In this document: piece after piece, positions 33,670-46,447 of the stretch | How positions within the stretch are numbered: position 1 is the stretch's first letter | How the letters are laid out: each line of letters opens with the position of its first letter | NCBI GenBank assembly: GCA_014898415.1 | Contig: RCTD01000002.1 | Span: forward strand, 620,001-684,000 | DNA from: Stromatinia cepivora | Lineage: Eukaryota > Ascomycota > Leotiomycetes > Helotiales > Sclerotiniaceae | Length of the DNA stretch: 64,000 nt | Direction: 5' to 3' | The notes under the pieces: generated by a model | Seen by the model: only the letters and a program-made list of their open reading frames with translations | Database searches by the model: none | What the model was told of the DNA's origin: nothing | Translations under genes and position numbers: made by a program

Positions 33670-35621
33670 GTTTTGTTGTACTGATGTTGATACTTCGCCG
33701 TTACTAGATTGTGTTATAGATTTTCTGTGGGAGAAAGATGGAAAAAGTTCACGAAGGCTTTTGCGAACTCATCGGTGTGTTTCTTTGGAGCTTGACATGT
33801 CAACGATAGTCGATGATTCTGTTCTTAATTTCAGCGGGGTTTCAGCGGGGTATATATAAAGCCTTACGAACGTACGGACTGTTGTAACACCTTGGTGTTG
33901 CTGTACTCATGGATTGTAGGGTGTGAGCTGTAGTTCCCTGGTCCCGCCGAAGCAAAGACTGCTTCTGGTGATGATCCACGAGAAGAAAGTGTGATGGGTA
34001 GGATGTGGTGTCTCTAGTCCTCTCATATGAAGGAGTAACAGACCAGCTAATAGGAACTAGCAACAAGAAGATCGTAGATCAGGGAATGGCTACTATCGTC
34101 TGAATGTATTTCAAGGTTACGAAGGGACTAGGTATGCCTTTCAACGAATCAGCACAAAGACTCACTCTTTTAGATTTAGTTTGTTGAAGCTAAACAAAAT
34201 CTCCTGCATGATAATGAAATGTTTGTAGAAGCGATTTACATTCCCGTGCACAAACTCTGGGATGCAGCACCTAATATCCTAGATGTGTAGTATACAGAGA
34301 GGTAAATCAGCAGATATTGATGTATTGCAGTCTTTGGAGTTTAAGCACACATCAATGGGTGATGCTGGATTATGTCCATAAACTCATGGAAGAACTAGCC
34401 TTAGCCGATCACAACTCTCAAATACACGTACAATCATGTAATAAAGCATTCTTTAATCAAAAGGAAGTCAGTCTTGGGGATAAAAGAGACTGGCACGGAG
34501 TGGTAAACATAACTTCAGAGGTGTTGTGATAGGTGTGGAGATAGGTGTGGATTCCATAGCTATGCAGTAAGAAATTCAGAAACTGGTCTCATTAACTCCG
34601 TCAAGGCACCCAAAGCATCATTCTACAATGGCTCCTTGCTATCTCTTCACCCACCACGAACCTCTTATCTCAACATACTCAGTTCCTCCATACGTAGCTA
34701 AGTTCTCTTCAACCGCTTCATCTCTTTGGTTTGAGCGGTTCTGCCGCCTCCTTAGTATTGCTTCGCTCATCATCCTATTCCTTACTAGACTACCCACACT
34801 ACCCACATAACCAATAATCTCCCCCATCCTTCTCTCTCTCGCAGTACATATTTCAAGCCCCTTGATACGAGTAAGCTACATATTACCTCTGACCATTTAT
34901 CCAAGAAACAGAACCGGAACCCTGCCATAATTTAAATTCCATTTCCTGAGGGCAGTATAATTCTCTTCTTACAGAAATTCTGACATTCATGTTTAATGAA
35001 ATCGAAGATGGAACCTGCGAGAGCTTTGCATGCCTAGTTCAAATATGATGTTTTGCTGTAAATGAAATGGTAAGGGGCATCAATCGGTTCTATTTGCATC
35101 TTCGCGGGGACCAAAATCTGGATCTTCAGGTGCTTGAGATGCTGTTGGTGAGGTATGACTCGGGGTATTATTGGCTGGGTTACGTGCTTGGAATGGGTTC
35201 TATAAAACATAGATCGTTCTGATGAACTTTTTGATATTTGTCTCATTTAATAAGTTTGGCGCTGGGTGAAACTTTGCAGGAATTATATTTGAACACTATC
35301 AGTATTGAACGATGATTAATTTGTATTCTCCTATGTTCTTGTGTGAGAATTAGCTGACAAGATCATAGCATCCCCCTATAATCATACTGGTGATGTTCGT
35401 CAAGAAGGGACGTGATGTTAATGTTAATAGAATTTTATTTTAGACTGGCAGAATGAGAAGCGTGAATAATGAATTCCGTTTTGCATATGAATTCTCATTT
35501 TATAGTAAAGTTAGGTACCTGGTATGTAACATGAGCTTCATGAAGATTTTCTCCCGAGGAAGAAACCAAATAAGCGTTCCATGTGCCCTCTTATATCTCA
35601 GTTAAAATCATCATTCCCTCA
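33670..35621. other. 1.95-kb intergenic region
   Basis: No protein-like frame or RNA gene found. Some short direct repeats (ttcagcgggg at ~33832 and ~33841). Confidence 0.4.
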
Positions 35622-37457
35622 TTATGCTCCAAAATCAACCATCACCGCCCCGGAATCTTCAACTGGCACAGTGAATTTTCCATCCTTAACCTTAACGGTA
35701 TGCCCAACCGTTACATTTGGCAATCGTACAGGAAGTCCATTATTGAGTTCATAGTTGTAAGAGTATCCATCGTACGTGATGCCCGTGATTGCATCACTAC
35801 CATTTGCATGAAGCGCTCTCAGTGTTGCCGACTTGGGCAGCGCGGCTGGCGCATTATAGCCTGAGGATTCAACTGCCTTGTTGGTGGGGATTGTGATGGT
35901 ATATTTTCTGATTGGACGGGGGACGGGGTTTAAGACCGTAGACGTTCCATTAACCGTGTAGTTATATTGGTGCATGTTAATGATGATGATGCGCTTTAGA
36001 GCGCCATTGACATAAGCTGCATAAGCAGATTCCATCTCGTTGGTTAAGGGGATTTCGGCTATGGTTGTGGTGGATGAGGTAAGATTAGAGAGGAAGGCAG
36101 CTGCGGCGATGTTTCCGTAGTATGGAGCCTTCGTGCCCTTTGTGACAACATCCGTGTCCTGAGGTTGCCAAGCCCCATAGCGGAAGGAGAGCCCCTCGTG
36201 GAAACTAGGCGAGGGGTTGTCAGCATGTGATTGAGAGAAATGATTTACAAGGACTTCACATACTTGATGCGACTAATGTTTTTGCTTGCGCCATAGAGAG
36301 CGAAGTCTAAATTCCACTGTGTAGAAGTCAATACTGATAGATGACGATCGGCCACGGAGAAAACGTACTAGAGCAGCACCATATGCGTTTGACAACCCTG
36401 GTGCACCTTCATTGTAAAGAGAATTGGTTTCGCCGAGAATGAACGGTACGTTGAAAGGGGAAAGGAGGTTAGATACATTTAGCTGAAGGGCGACAGACGC
36501 CACGGTTGAGGTGTGGTTCATGAGGGTTCCTTGGAGTGTTACACCTGGTTGCGTCGCACCCCCAATATAACTTTGATCAGTTTGTTAGCATTTGGGATGT
36601 GAAATGATGAGATAGACCATACTTGTGTGATGATATCAATTCAATATCCTTATCAACATCTAATCCATCTCTCCATGTTGTGACAGGATTGAGATGGTTG
36701 TCAACACCCGCAAAGGAGGGTGCCAAGAACCCATAGGGAGCTAGATCAGGACAAGTTGCTGCCACTCCTTCCTTGATTTGGCGGCTTCCATTCAGCCATT
36801 GACTTACGTATGTTGATTCATTCCAAGTTGGAGGTCGAACTGGTCCTTGTGCAGAGGTAGAATACAGATCTGGTTCATTTCCATACTCCCACATGAGAAG
36901 TTTTCCACCTTCTAGCGCTTTACATGCCAAAGGTATCGTATCTAGGAGGGTCTGCCATCCAGCAGAACTATTGGCGCCCAGTGCCATGTTGAATCCATGA
37001 CTAAATTTGACATCTGGCCAAGTACTGTACGATTCAAAAAAGGAAGGACCGATATAAACAGTCGTGGGATAATCCACGGCCCTTGCTGGATTGATTGTAC
37101 CATTCACAGCGTATGGAAGACTTGCATTATATAGAGCATAATCTTGTGTGTTTCCTCCAACTCGAATGTGCGGTTTAGTACCTTGGAAGTCGGCAAGATT
37201 GTTGAGCAGGTTATTTGAAAAAGTACCCGGACTTGAGGTATTCCCTAAACATGTGAGCACGTGAGCTAGTTAATATGTCTCTGAACCATTGACATACCAG
37301 CATAATCCGGAAAGAAAGCGAACTCAATGGAGTAGCTTATGAAGGCTGGAAATGGGGTACCGGCACTTGCTGGGGCAGTACTAGCAACAGTAAAGCTACT
37401 TTGAGCATGAATTGCTTGCGCGAGACTCAGAAGTACGACTCCAGTAATGCGAGCCAT
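35622..37457 (-). CDS. Secreted glycoside hydrolase family 79 protein, second copy
   Basis: Five exons, phase-checked: 37457-37298, 37244-36623, 36570-36369, 36316-36264 and 36204-35622, giving 539 aa. Signal peptide ends near AQAIHAQSS. The catalytic domain has PHIRVGGNTQDYALY, the acid/base motif EYGNEPDLY and the nucleophile motif ILGETNSLYNEG. The C-terminal beta-domain follows (AVMVDFGA at the end). It belongs to a different subgroup from the GH79 at 18.3 kb: longer, NEPD rather than NEPE, and different intron positions. It is therefore not a recent tandem duplicate. Substrate inferred to be a glucuronidated glycan. Confidence 0.88.
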
Positions 37458-38507
37458 GTTGTGAATGTCTAATTCTTTATGTCCGAAACATCAATCGGAG
37501 GGAGATAGAGAATGACAGATGATACATTCAATGAAGAAATGAAAGACAAGAGAGAAGTTGGATGAAGTTTAAGTAACCTACTCGGAATCTGCACCTTGCA
37601 GATCTCTGGTTCTTTCCCAATACCTCATTGTTACGGATAGTAACTGCATGTCCTACGTGGGACTCGCAATATATCATACCGGAAACCGAAGTGATGAATG
37701 CAGCTGGATTAACCTTATACTCCATAATTATTAATGCGGGGAAGTCGGGGAGCGAGTATACACAAGGTCTAGAGGGCCTGGCGTGCTATGTGAAATGTGC
37801 TGTATAATCTCGAGAGATTCACTTGATATTTTGGATGGTGATGATTAAGTAGTCTGTAGTTTAAATGTAGTAGAAGTCTTTAGCTACAATAATTTTGTCA
37901 ATCAATGAGACTATAGAGACGGTCTGATATTCAAGATTATACAGAGTCCCCTAGAACTAGTTCCAGGTCATTTCCAGCCCCCTTCCTTGCCCACTGGATG
38001 GAAGAAGGGGTGATAGGAATTATCAACATTGAATAGATATAATTAGCCCTAGCCCTCTCTTAGATTTAAAGTACCTTTATGTCATTTCAAATGGATATTT
38101 GGTCGGAGATTTTGTGCGTAGCTTATAAAAACGTATCCAATCTTTTCATACTTTGTCACTTGCCTGTTTGATTACACATTTCTCAATTACGTACCCATAT
38201 CCATCATCCATTAATGTGATATCTATCAGGTTTAGTGTTGCCCCGCGGCGTAGCTTATCACGATAAATCCGATAAACGAACTGGATTCATCAAGCTCTCC
38301 GAAACTCCAGTTACTCAAATTGATTCAATCCCGACACAGCATTTTCACTAAGGTACAATACCTTTCCTTCCCGTAATCAATATTTGATTGTCCTCACATA
38401 ATCAGACCTCAATTGTCAGCAACCAACGTTATTCCATGGTGACGTTAGTGCTAGAACTGGAATTGCTACAATAAAACCCCCCAGACCTGGCACCCCGCCC
38501 CTTCAAC
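37458..38507. promoter_or_regulatory. Shared divergent upstream region of GH79 and SSADH genes
   Basis: About 1.05 kb between two genes transcribed away from each other. It contains no gene. The CT-rich stretch just before 38508 is likely the leader of the plus-strand gene. Confidence 0.45.
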
Positions 38508-40272
38508 ATGAATAACATAATAAGATCAACAACAAGAATACTACCACGTTCACGATTCCAACCATTTACTTTACCAATTATCAATTCACGAAAAGCTTCC
38601 AACATGTCGCATACCGTCCCAAAACTCAATGACCCAACACTGTTCAAGACCGAAGTTGCGTACGTTAATGGGGAATGGATTAAGGCAGCTTCCGGACAGA
38701 CATTTGAGGTTACTGGTATGTTTCGCGGTTCATTATGAGTTTGATACGATGTGAAAGAGCTAACATATTACTCCGCAGATCCATCGACTGGAAAATTCAT
38801 CGGAAATGCTCCAGAGTTCGATGTAGATGACACGAAGAAGGCAATTGATGCCGCAGCCGCAGCATTCCCTTCATTCAGAACTACAACAGGACGCGAACGA
38901 GCCAAGCTATTACGGAAGTGGTATGATTTGATGGTACGCCAGACAAATAACATGGAAATACAATGAGGATAGTCGCTGATTGATTTCATGCAGATTGAAA
39001 ACAGTGAGGATCTTGCTAGGCTCATAACATGGGAGAATGGAAAGCCCTTGGCGGATGCAAAAGGAGAGGCAACATACGCAGCCAACTTTTTGGAGTGGTT
39101 CAGTGAAGAAGCTCCCAGGAATTATGGAGACGTTATCCCGTCATCCATTCCTGGAAATAGAGTCATCACCTTGAAGGAGCCTGTTGGTGTCGTTGGACTT
39201 ATCACCCCGTACTTCTACCTCACGACATGAGAGTTATATAATACTAACTTTGTCTAGATGGAACTTTCCAGCTGCCATGATAACAAGAAAGATTGCCCCT
39301 GCATTGGCAGCTGGTTGTACAGTTGTTGCAAAGTCTCCTGGTGAGACACCTTTCACCTCCCTTGCCCTCGCCGAACTTGCACATAGAGCGGGAATTCCTA
39401 AGGGTGTAGTCAACTTTGTCAGCTCTCTCAAGAACACACCCGCTATAGGCGAGCTCCTCACTACTTCGCCAATCATCAAGAAAGTCTCTTTCACTGGATC
39501 TACTGGTGTGGGTAAAATTTTGATGAAGCAGTCATCTTCAACATTGAAGAAATTGTCTTTTGAGCTTGGTGGAAATGCTCCGTTTATTGTATTTGACGAT
39601 GCAGACCTTGATCTTGCAGTAGCCGGCGCCATTGCATGCAAATTCCGTTCATCTGGACAAACTTGCGTCTGTGCTAACCGCATCTTTGTGCAATCTGGAA
39701 TTTATGATGCGTTTGCCGAGAAATTCGCCGCAAAAGTCAAGGACTTCAAGGTTGGGGGTGGTTTCTCCGATGGTATTACTCATGGCCCCGTTATTCATGA
39801 CCGTGCTGTCGAAAAGGTGGAAGCTCATGTTCGGGACGCTGAGAAGAAGGGAGGAAAGATCATCCAAGGTGGGCAGAGGATTCCTGAGCTCGGAGCCAAC
39901 TTTTTCCAACCTACTGTCATCACTGGCGTCACTCCTGATATGGATATCGCGAACGAGGAAACTTTTGGCCCCGTTGCAGCACTACTTAAATTCGATACTG
40001 AAGCAGAAGTGGTTCGAATTGCAAATTCTGCTGATGTCGGCTTGGCAGGCTATTTCTTCACCAAAGACGTTGAGAGAGCCACTAGGATCTCAGAGGAGTT
40101 AGAGCTTGGAATGGTTGGTATCAACACCGGCTTAATCAGCGATGTTGCATCTCCATTTGGTGGTGTTAAGGAGTCAGGATTTGGACGCGAGGGAAGCAAA
40201 TATGGAATTGCAGAGTATCAAACCATTAAGACGGTCACAATTGGAGGCATGGGCAAGCCATTGCAAAGTTAG
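38508..40272 (+). CDS. uga2: Succinate-semialdehyde dehydrogenase (NAD(P)+), mitochondrial-type
   Basis: Four exons (38508-38715, 38779-38933, 38994-39208, 39258-40272), all phases consistent, giving 530 aa. The N-terminus (MNNIIRSTTRILPRSRFQPF) is Arg/Ser-rich without acids, as in a mitochondrial presequence; a second Met (MSHTVPK) could give a cytosolic form. The aldehyde dehydrogenase fold shows WNFPAAMITRK, SFTGSTGVGK (cofactor loop), the general base in ELGGNAPFIVF, the catalytic Cys in SSGQTCVCANR, and EETFGPV. The overall pattern is that of the GABA-shunt enzyme, oxidising succinate semialdehyde to succinate. Intact. Confidence 0.93.
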
Positions 40273-40503
40273 AGGATCAAAACAAACTTGGAATAGGGCA
40301 GTAGCAATGATACCACATGTTTTTACGTTGTCATCCAGTGAAATTTCCCCGAGCTCTCAATATTACTGGTGAGCCATTATAGTATGCGCTAGGTAGTTTA
40401 ATAGTTGCTAACAAATCCAGAACGCGTATTCACCCTTCGCTAGTGCAATGCGATACTACACCTTTTTCACGGCTGCTCAGATCAGAAAATTGAACTAAAG
40501 TGA

Positions 40504-42105
40504 ATGTTCGCAACACGACCGTCGCGTACTTTTTGCAAGTACGGTAAGCCAACTACTTTCTTCGACACAAAAGGACTTCGCAACTGGAATCCAGTAACCA
40601 ACCGTCTTTGGAATTCGCCAACCATGAACTTGGACGTAAGTGAGATTGCTGAGACTCAAAGAGTTGCACGAAATTTCATGCACGGCATATTTGATTTCTT
40701 ACCTCACCCATTTACAGCGCCGCAAGGTTTCGTCGATGAAGAGACTATCATACCAGACAAACAAAAGCTTCCTCGACGCGACATGAATGCCCGAAATTTT
40801 CATTTCAGAGGTCTCGATTTGATTCCTGGCTTTCCCTTCTGGGAGTTTCGAGGCGCTCCTCGAAACTTCAAGGACATTACGAATGTTCCTAATACCTCTT
40901 ATCACAAAGTAACTCAGAGGTACGTTGAGGAGCGCGTTGCCACTAATTCAGATTTACTGACGCCATGACAGCTTTCTCGACCTTATCAAGCGTGTACCAC
41001 CAGAAATTCGCACCCATATTTTCGCTCAGATACCCGTTAAGAGAGTGGCAGAAGACAGTGATATAGATTCAGCAGGACATATCAAGAAGAGTCCCTATCT
41101 TATGCGAGACTACACAGCCCCGGAGGCGGTCCTGCAATTTGCCCCTGTCAAGTACTCTATTCGAATAGCTGATTGTGCTGATCGTAAAACGAGGTCGCCG
41201 GAATACGATGCTCAAAATCAAGATGCAAAAATTCCGCCCAAGAATAGTCACTTCAAGGAGACTTTTGAGGTAATGATCAACGTTGCTTGCGACCATGCCC
41301 AGCAAGATAGATTGGGTACTTCATACATTGAGAGTGATTATCCGAATTCTTTCGCCCGATCTTACACTGATTTTGTACGCTTCGCCGCATCACTCGCACA
41401 TTCGGAAGGATTCTACTTCAAAGGTAGCTCAAGCGGCTGGGGCATCTGGAAGAGTGAAATTAGAGGATCAAGTTTGTTGGGAGAGTTTCTAGCATGGTTT
41501 TGGAAACACTTTGTTTTAAACTTCACTAATGAGCTTGAGGTAAGTCCACATTATTGTCTGCCATCAAGCAAACTATGCTAACATTTGTGCAACTTCAGGC
41601 TTGTATGGGATGGCTGAAGATTAATAATCAAAATTTTATTTGCCTCCAAAATATATCGATCGATATCCTAGCCACCCCTTACGATGTAACCACAAGAGAC
41701 CTCAGCAAGGGTAGTCTAGATGGCCGTCGGTTCAAGCGATTTCTCAAAGAACTAGACGAGTACACGAGGTACAACCAGACAACCATCGAGAACCTTATAC
41801 TGTTTGTACAAATCCATGTTCATGATATCCCGGATCTTGTACACAGTCCCGGAGCCCATAGATGGGTGCATGCGCTTCGCGAGGTCACATTCACGAAGTC
41901 TTTCGATGTGAAATTGCAGGCCTTCAAGTTAGTGCATAAAGACACCAAGGAGCGTTGTAATGCAGGAAAGGAGCCTAAATATATTGCCATATGCCAGAAG
42001 AGATTGCATCAGTTGTTGATGCCGGAAAGCTTGTGCTATGGAACTACGGATGATGTACCAGATCATCTTGGTCTTATCGAATTGTTTTCCATGGAGGAAA
42101 AATAG
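40504..42105 (+). CDS. 496-aa orphan with F-box-like motif
   Basis: Three exons (40504-40919, 40972-41539, 41599-42105) with canonical introns in phases 2 and 0. Residues ~140-160 read FLDLIKRVPPEIRTHIFAQ, resembling a degenerate F-box. The rest is mixed alpha/beta without recognised repeats. The C-terminus ends LLMPESLCYGTTDDVPDHLGL, which is echoed in a decayed frame at 42.7-43.2 kb on the other strand. No signal peptide. Probably a member of a lineage-expanded family (inference). Confidence 0.7.
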
Positions 42106-42703
42106 TGAGTGCGTATCATTGGTCTTATGGGGTTCTTATTGTGTCAAGCAATGGAGATGAAGATGGTTGGCTGTGGTGCCGCGATACTTTAGTTGTTGAG
42201 TTGTGGTTCTCTTGATCTTCACCGTCAGGTTTGTCATTCGTAATAACTACTCCACATAAATCAGATTCACATGCAATTATGAAAAAAGTGACAAAAACAA
42301 TGATTTGCAAGAACTTAATGACATAGCACTAAAGACTGAGGAAAGTAGATGCCCCAGAACCTTTCTTCGAATAGGTACCTAAGTCTAAGTGGGCTTCTGA
42401 TTGTTGAATCCAGATTTAGACTAGCGTCCAACCTAGGTTCAAAATTGAAGTTATTTTACAGTATCTCGCCCTCAGATATCATTTATGTCTCACTGCTGTG
42501 GAGGATATTTGCTTCAATAATAAAAATTGGAAAAGAATGGTTGTGATTGGAAGTAATTGCTATTTACGTGCATATCTTCCTCATCCCCCCACCGTCTGTC
42601 CTCCCTCCCTTCAAGAATTCAAGAGTAAATTAATGCATTGTCCCATTTGTCCGTGTACAAAAGCAAAAATCCCCTGTCCATATCAACATCAAAGAAGATG
42701 TAT
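42106..42703. other. Spacer between convergent paralogous genes
   Basis: No gene seen. It separates the 496-aa orphan from its decayed relative. Confidence 0.4.
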
Positions 42704-43168
42704 TCATAGCTCTAAATCACCAGATAATCTCCCGAGCCCCAAATCTTCCGGTAAATCATTTGTATTTCCATACAGCAACGATGTTGGCATCAGCAGACGT
42801 CGAATACCATCCTCCACTTCCAGCTGACGATGATGCAATCGAAGCGGTGTATCTGTCGAAGCGCTTTCATAATCATCGTAATCATTTGCATCGCTATTTT
42901 TCCAATCACTTTCCTGCTCATCACTATCGCTATCGCCATCTTCATCATCACTTATCCACGTACCGAAATAAAGATCAAGAATTACCTCGATGGACTCGGA
43001 AACTGGAAATGCACGAAAGAGCTTAATTAATCGTTTTGAAAAGCCCTTTCTTATGGCGTCACAACGCTTCTCTTGGGTATAACTTTCTGTGTGATGGTTT
43101 CAATTTAGGTATGTAATTTTTCGAAGATTTGGAAAGGTTGCTGGCACCATCTCGCAGAATCGTCGCAT
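42704..43168 (-). pseudogene. Decayed paralogous fragment of the 496-aa orphan
   Basis: From ATG at 43168-43166 the frame reads MRRFCEMVPATFPNLRK.., meets TGA at 43102-43100 (a Trp-to-stop type change), and stays open to a stop at 42706-42704. The distal part has an acidic Ser/Asp stretch (ISDDEDGDSDSDEQESD). It then reads LLMPTSLLYGNTNDLPEDLGL, clearly similar to the C-terminus of the 496-aa protein (LLMPESLCYGTTDDVPDHLGL). It is convergent with that gene. A short intron cannot remove the stop, as no GT donor precedes it nearby. Confidence 0.6.
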
Positions 43169-43883
43169 GTTCTAGTACATAACACCTGCTTTCTGATTGA
43201 TGGGCCCTGTGTGGAATCTTAGAGTAAAATGCTCTATTCGATGATATTGTTCCAGGTTATCGGTTAGAAAGAACTAGTAGATTGTCAGTTAATTTTCAAC
43301 AGGCTGGGTAAAGTTATGGTCAATACATTTGTGTGGCGATTCCAAATTCGCGTGAAAACTTTCCTGACTTTCCATGGTGAACTCCCTAGCAGATTAATCA
43401 GTGTTAGGTTTGTGTGTATTCAATAATTGCCCCCTCCTAAGCATAAACGCAACCTGCAAAAAATCCCTCGAAAGGCTTCAAAAGTGTTTTTGAGTGCATT
43501 TAAACAATTACAATGATTTAAAATATATCAATTTAAATGGTTTCATCTTGCAATCAATTTCTCTATATAAATTGTGATTTTCTCTGTTTTCTTGAAATGT
43601 ATTCATTGCAATAAAAATCTCAAAAGTTTCAGCATATTACAGGCGCAAAGGAGGGGTAATTTACCCCGCACTTCGCCTATAAGGCCTATAAGGCCTATAA
43701 ACTAACGCCCAAATATCCCACACCATTCAATAGCTACGAAACGAAACGGGCACGACGTACAATAAAATTTCAGTGTTTTGAAATAGATGCTCATAAATCA
43801 TTGTTAACCCCAAAACAATTCCATACAATTAAACATTCTCCATGCAAATTCCAATCTCTCGTGATCCAAGGATCTGGAGTCCC
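43169..43883. other. Intergenic with short CCTATAAGG repeat
   Basis: Three tandem copies of a 9-10 bp unit (cctataagg) at 43676-43702. No gene seen. A further short frame upstream of the pseudogene (43330-43380) may be more of the same decayed gene. Confidence 0.4.
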
Positions 43884-45013
43884 CTATCGTATCTTTAGAT
43901 TGTTGGAGGAGCTAGAGGTAGCTTTACCTTTATCTCCCCCTCTCTCTCTTTCTATCATCCTTTTCGCAACGTCGCGAAACGTATCTCTGTTCTGCTTTGA
44001 TTTCTCTGCTTTTTGTTTGTCTTCAGTGGTAGCTTTAGCCTTCTTCTTCGCCCTGTCATCTGCCACGGCCCTTTTGATTAAATCTCTACCCAGCTTATGC
44101 TTACCCGCCTGATCTTTTTTTGGTGAATCGATCTGCGCACCTTTCTCCGCTGCCGTCGTTCGTTTATTTCTCGGAGCTCATATCTTTGTAGTTATCGTTA
44201 CCGTACCTGAGGTGTCTCCCTCCCGCTCGTCGCATCCTCTCTCCTTTTTTAAAGCCTAGCTTAGTTTACTCTTACGCCCCGCCACAAGTTGCAACAACCT
44301 CTTAATATCTTTATCCTCATCTATCTTCCTCAATCTCTCTCGAACGTCTCTCTTTTTTGTTTCTTTGCTGCTTCAATCCCACTTTGAACTCCTTTGCAAG
44401 TTTTAAGGGCCACACCTTTGTAATCATGCGTGTCTAACGATTTTTCGATGGCCTTTGCTCTCTCTACATTGTCTTTCAGCTCATTTTGAAGCCCTATAAG
44501 TCTACAAAGATAGAGAAAACCTTTTGTGTCCTTCGCTCGGAGAAGAGTAAGGATCTCTAAGGCTCGTCTGTCGACGCTCCAGGTTACCTTCTTAGCCATG
44601 GCTTCGAGAACAAAGTATTCCATAAATTTGACACCCTATAGTTTAGAATATGTTATCAGAATATTTCTATGATTTGAGTTGTAAGAATGGTAGACTATAC
44701 AAGCCTGTCGCATCTCGTGCGTTGGATTGGATGCTTTTTTGGCCTGTTCCTCTTGCCATCCCTTCTCTGTTAGTCCCTTGAGTCTATCCCAACATTCTTC
44801 CATGCAAAAGTATCCTTGGTGATACTTGTCGCTTGATGAAACATTTTGTAACTTATGGGATTTCACTCCGCGATCATCCAAATAGAAATATTTCTTGGCT
44901 TTGCGACTGCACAGGATGAATACAATATTCTCGGATTCGTCTTCTGTAGTAAAAACTTCACAGATCCAGTGAATGGGGACTTCAATATTCTTCTTTGAGG
45001 CAGTGGCACTCAT
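43884..45013 (-). pseudogene. Decayed gene for a charged, lysine-rich protein
   Basis: It starts at ATG 45013 (MSATASKKNIEVPIHW..) and runs to an in-frame TAG at 44638-44636 that an intron (about 44690-44636, phase 0) may remove. It continues as GVKFMEYFVLEAMAKK.. to a stop at 44330. Restoring one A in the run near 44351 moves to a frame that continues to 43884, interrupted only by TAG (44258-44256) and TGA (44180-44178). Both are C-to-T type changes (CAG, CGA). The last part is rich in Lys/Glu and likely helical. Function unknown. The damage (one frameshift, two transition stops) indicates a pseudogene. Confidence 0.6.
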
Positions 45014-45199
45014 AATGTATGAGTTCTTGAAAAAGTATTGGATTATTGTGTTGTTTTAATAGCTTTCTTGTATTGGTAATAGAGGATTGTTTTGATAACG
45101 ATACAAATCATCATTCACTCCGCCGACCTTTGTAGTTAATTGCAGCAGGTAACTAGCTGGCCAACAAGTGTGGGCTAACAGGAATATCGGTGCCCATTC

Positions 45200-46255
45200 C
45201 TAGATATTTGGAGGAGATGCAGTATGCTCAGTGACAAGGATCTCTTTAATGGCCTGATCTTGCACGGTTGAGCTCTGCCTTATAAAACCCGCCATATCAT
45301 TCAGTTCATCTGGCACAACGGCATGTCCTAAACCTTCATACAGTTTCCACTCAACTTTATACCCAACAGCCTCCAAGACCCTCTTCATATCTTCACCCCA
45401 CTCCGGCTTTACTTTACCGTCATTAGTCCCATGGGCCAAGAAAATCCTCATGTCTTTTTCCAAAGAGTCTGTTCTATCTGGAGGCGGCGCAGGTGGAAGA
45501 CCCAACTCGCTCCTTAACCACGTCTGAACAAGACTTCTCTTCTCCATCTCATCCTTTCCAACCGCAGCAACCTCACCAATTTGTCTCGCGAAAGGTAACC
45601 ATCCACTGAATCCCACAAACCCTCCAAGCTTCTGCGATGACCCCAATCTATCCAACTCCCCACTCAGCAACAGAATCATGCTCATAGCACATCCTTGGCT
45701 CAGACCTCCTACAAAAACTTGGAACTTTTCATCGCGAGATTTATTATCCACTACATCACGAACGAGCTGGCCCAAATATTCCACGCTTTCCTTCAGTCCC
45801 TCCTTCTGTTGTTCTTCTCCTTTTGTCCGGTCTGCAAAATCGGCAATGTCAAACCAAGCATGGGTCACTTTCCCACCAAATACAGTAGTCTCCCGTAGGC
45901 TTCCCGATGGAAAAATGAGTTTAGTGTACGGGAGTAATACATCAAAGTGAACTAAATTCCTAAGTTCCTTGGCGAATGGAGCTCCGTAGGATGATGTGCC
46001 ATGGAGTAGAATAAGAGTGTTTTTGTTTATCTCTGGAGATTCGACGATTAATGGTGGTGGACGGATGTCAGATGACATAATTTGTGCCGCGACCATCAAA
46101 TTAGATATTTGGTGTTTGTAGTAGGTTCTGTTGTAAAAGGTAATACTTGATACACCCAAAAGAGAAATAAAAAGGAACCCTTTTATAATCATCCGCATGA
46201 CGAACAAATACTGTGATTTGGGGAAAACTTGGTAGAGGTGGGGAATTCCACACAA
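45200..46255 (-). CDS. Acyl-protein thioesterase / carboxylesterase-like alpha/beta hydrolase
   Basis: Single exon, 351 aa; a start at Met20 (MRMIIKGFLF) is also possible. A hydrophobic N-terminal segment (residues ~20-40) suggests a signal anchor. The hydrolase core starts TLILLHGTSSYG. The nucleophile elbow is GGLSQGCAMS, the Asp lies in LAHGTNDGKV and the His in YEGLGHAVVP. This is the order of the phospholipase/carboxylesterase (APT1-like) family. Family members deacylate lipids or S-acylated proteins; the substrate here is unknown. Intact. Confidence 0.85.
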   Translation of the reverse strand: MCGIPHLYQVFPKSQYLFVMRMIIKGFLFISLLGVSSITFYNRTYYKHQISNLMVAAQIMSSDIRPPPLIVESPEINKNTLILLHGTSSYGAPFAKELRNLVHFDVLLPYTKLIFPSGSLRETTVFGGKVTHAWFDIADFADRTKGEEQQKEGLKESVEYLGQLVRDVVDNKSRDEKFQVFVGGLSQGCAMSMILLLSGELDRLGSSQKLGGFVGFSGWLPFARQIGEVAAVGKDEMEKRSLVQTWLRSELGLPPAPPPDRTDSLEKDMRIFLAHGTNDGKVKPEWGEDMKRVLEAVGYKVEWKLYEGLGHAVVPDELNDMAGFIRQSSTVQDQAIKEILVTEHTASPPNI

Positions 46256-46447
46256 TGCACCTTCTTCAATTGGTTACACCACGTCACGTGGATATATATA
46301 TATATTCGGACATCGGTAAGACTTCTATTTGTGTAACTCTCGTGAAATTTACATGGTCGCCATCTTTTATGCTGTTGTGTTGATTAAATAGCTATCTGAA
46401 TGATTATAATTTGTTGCATAGCCATGAACTTTTCTTCATATTGACTT

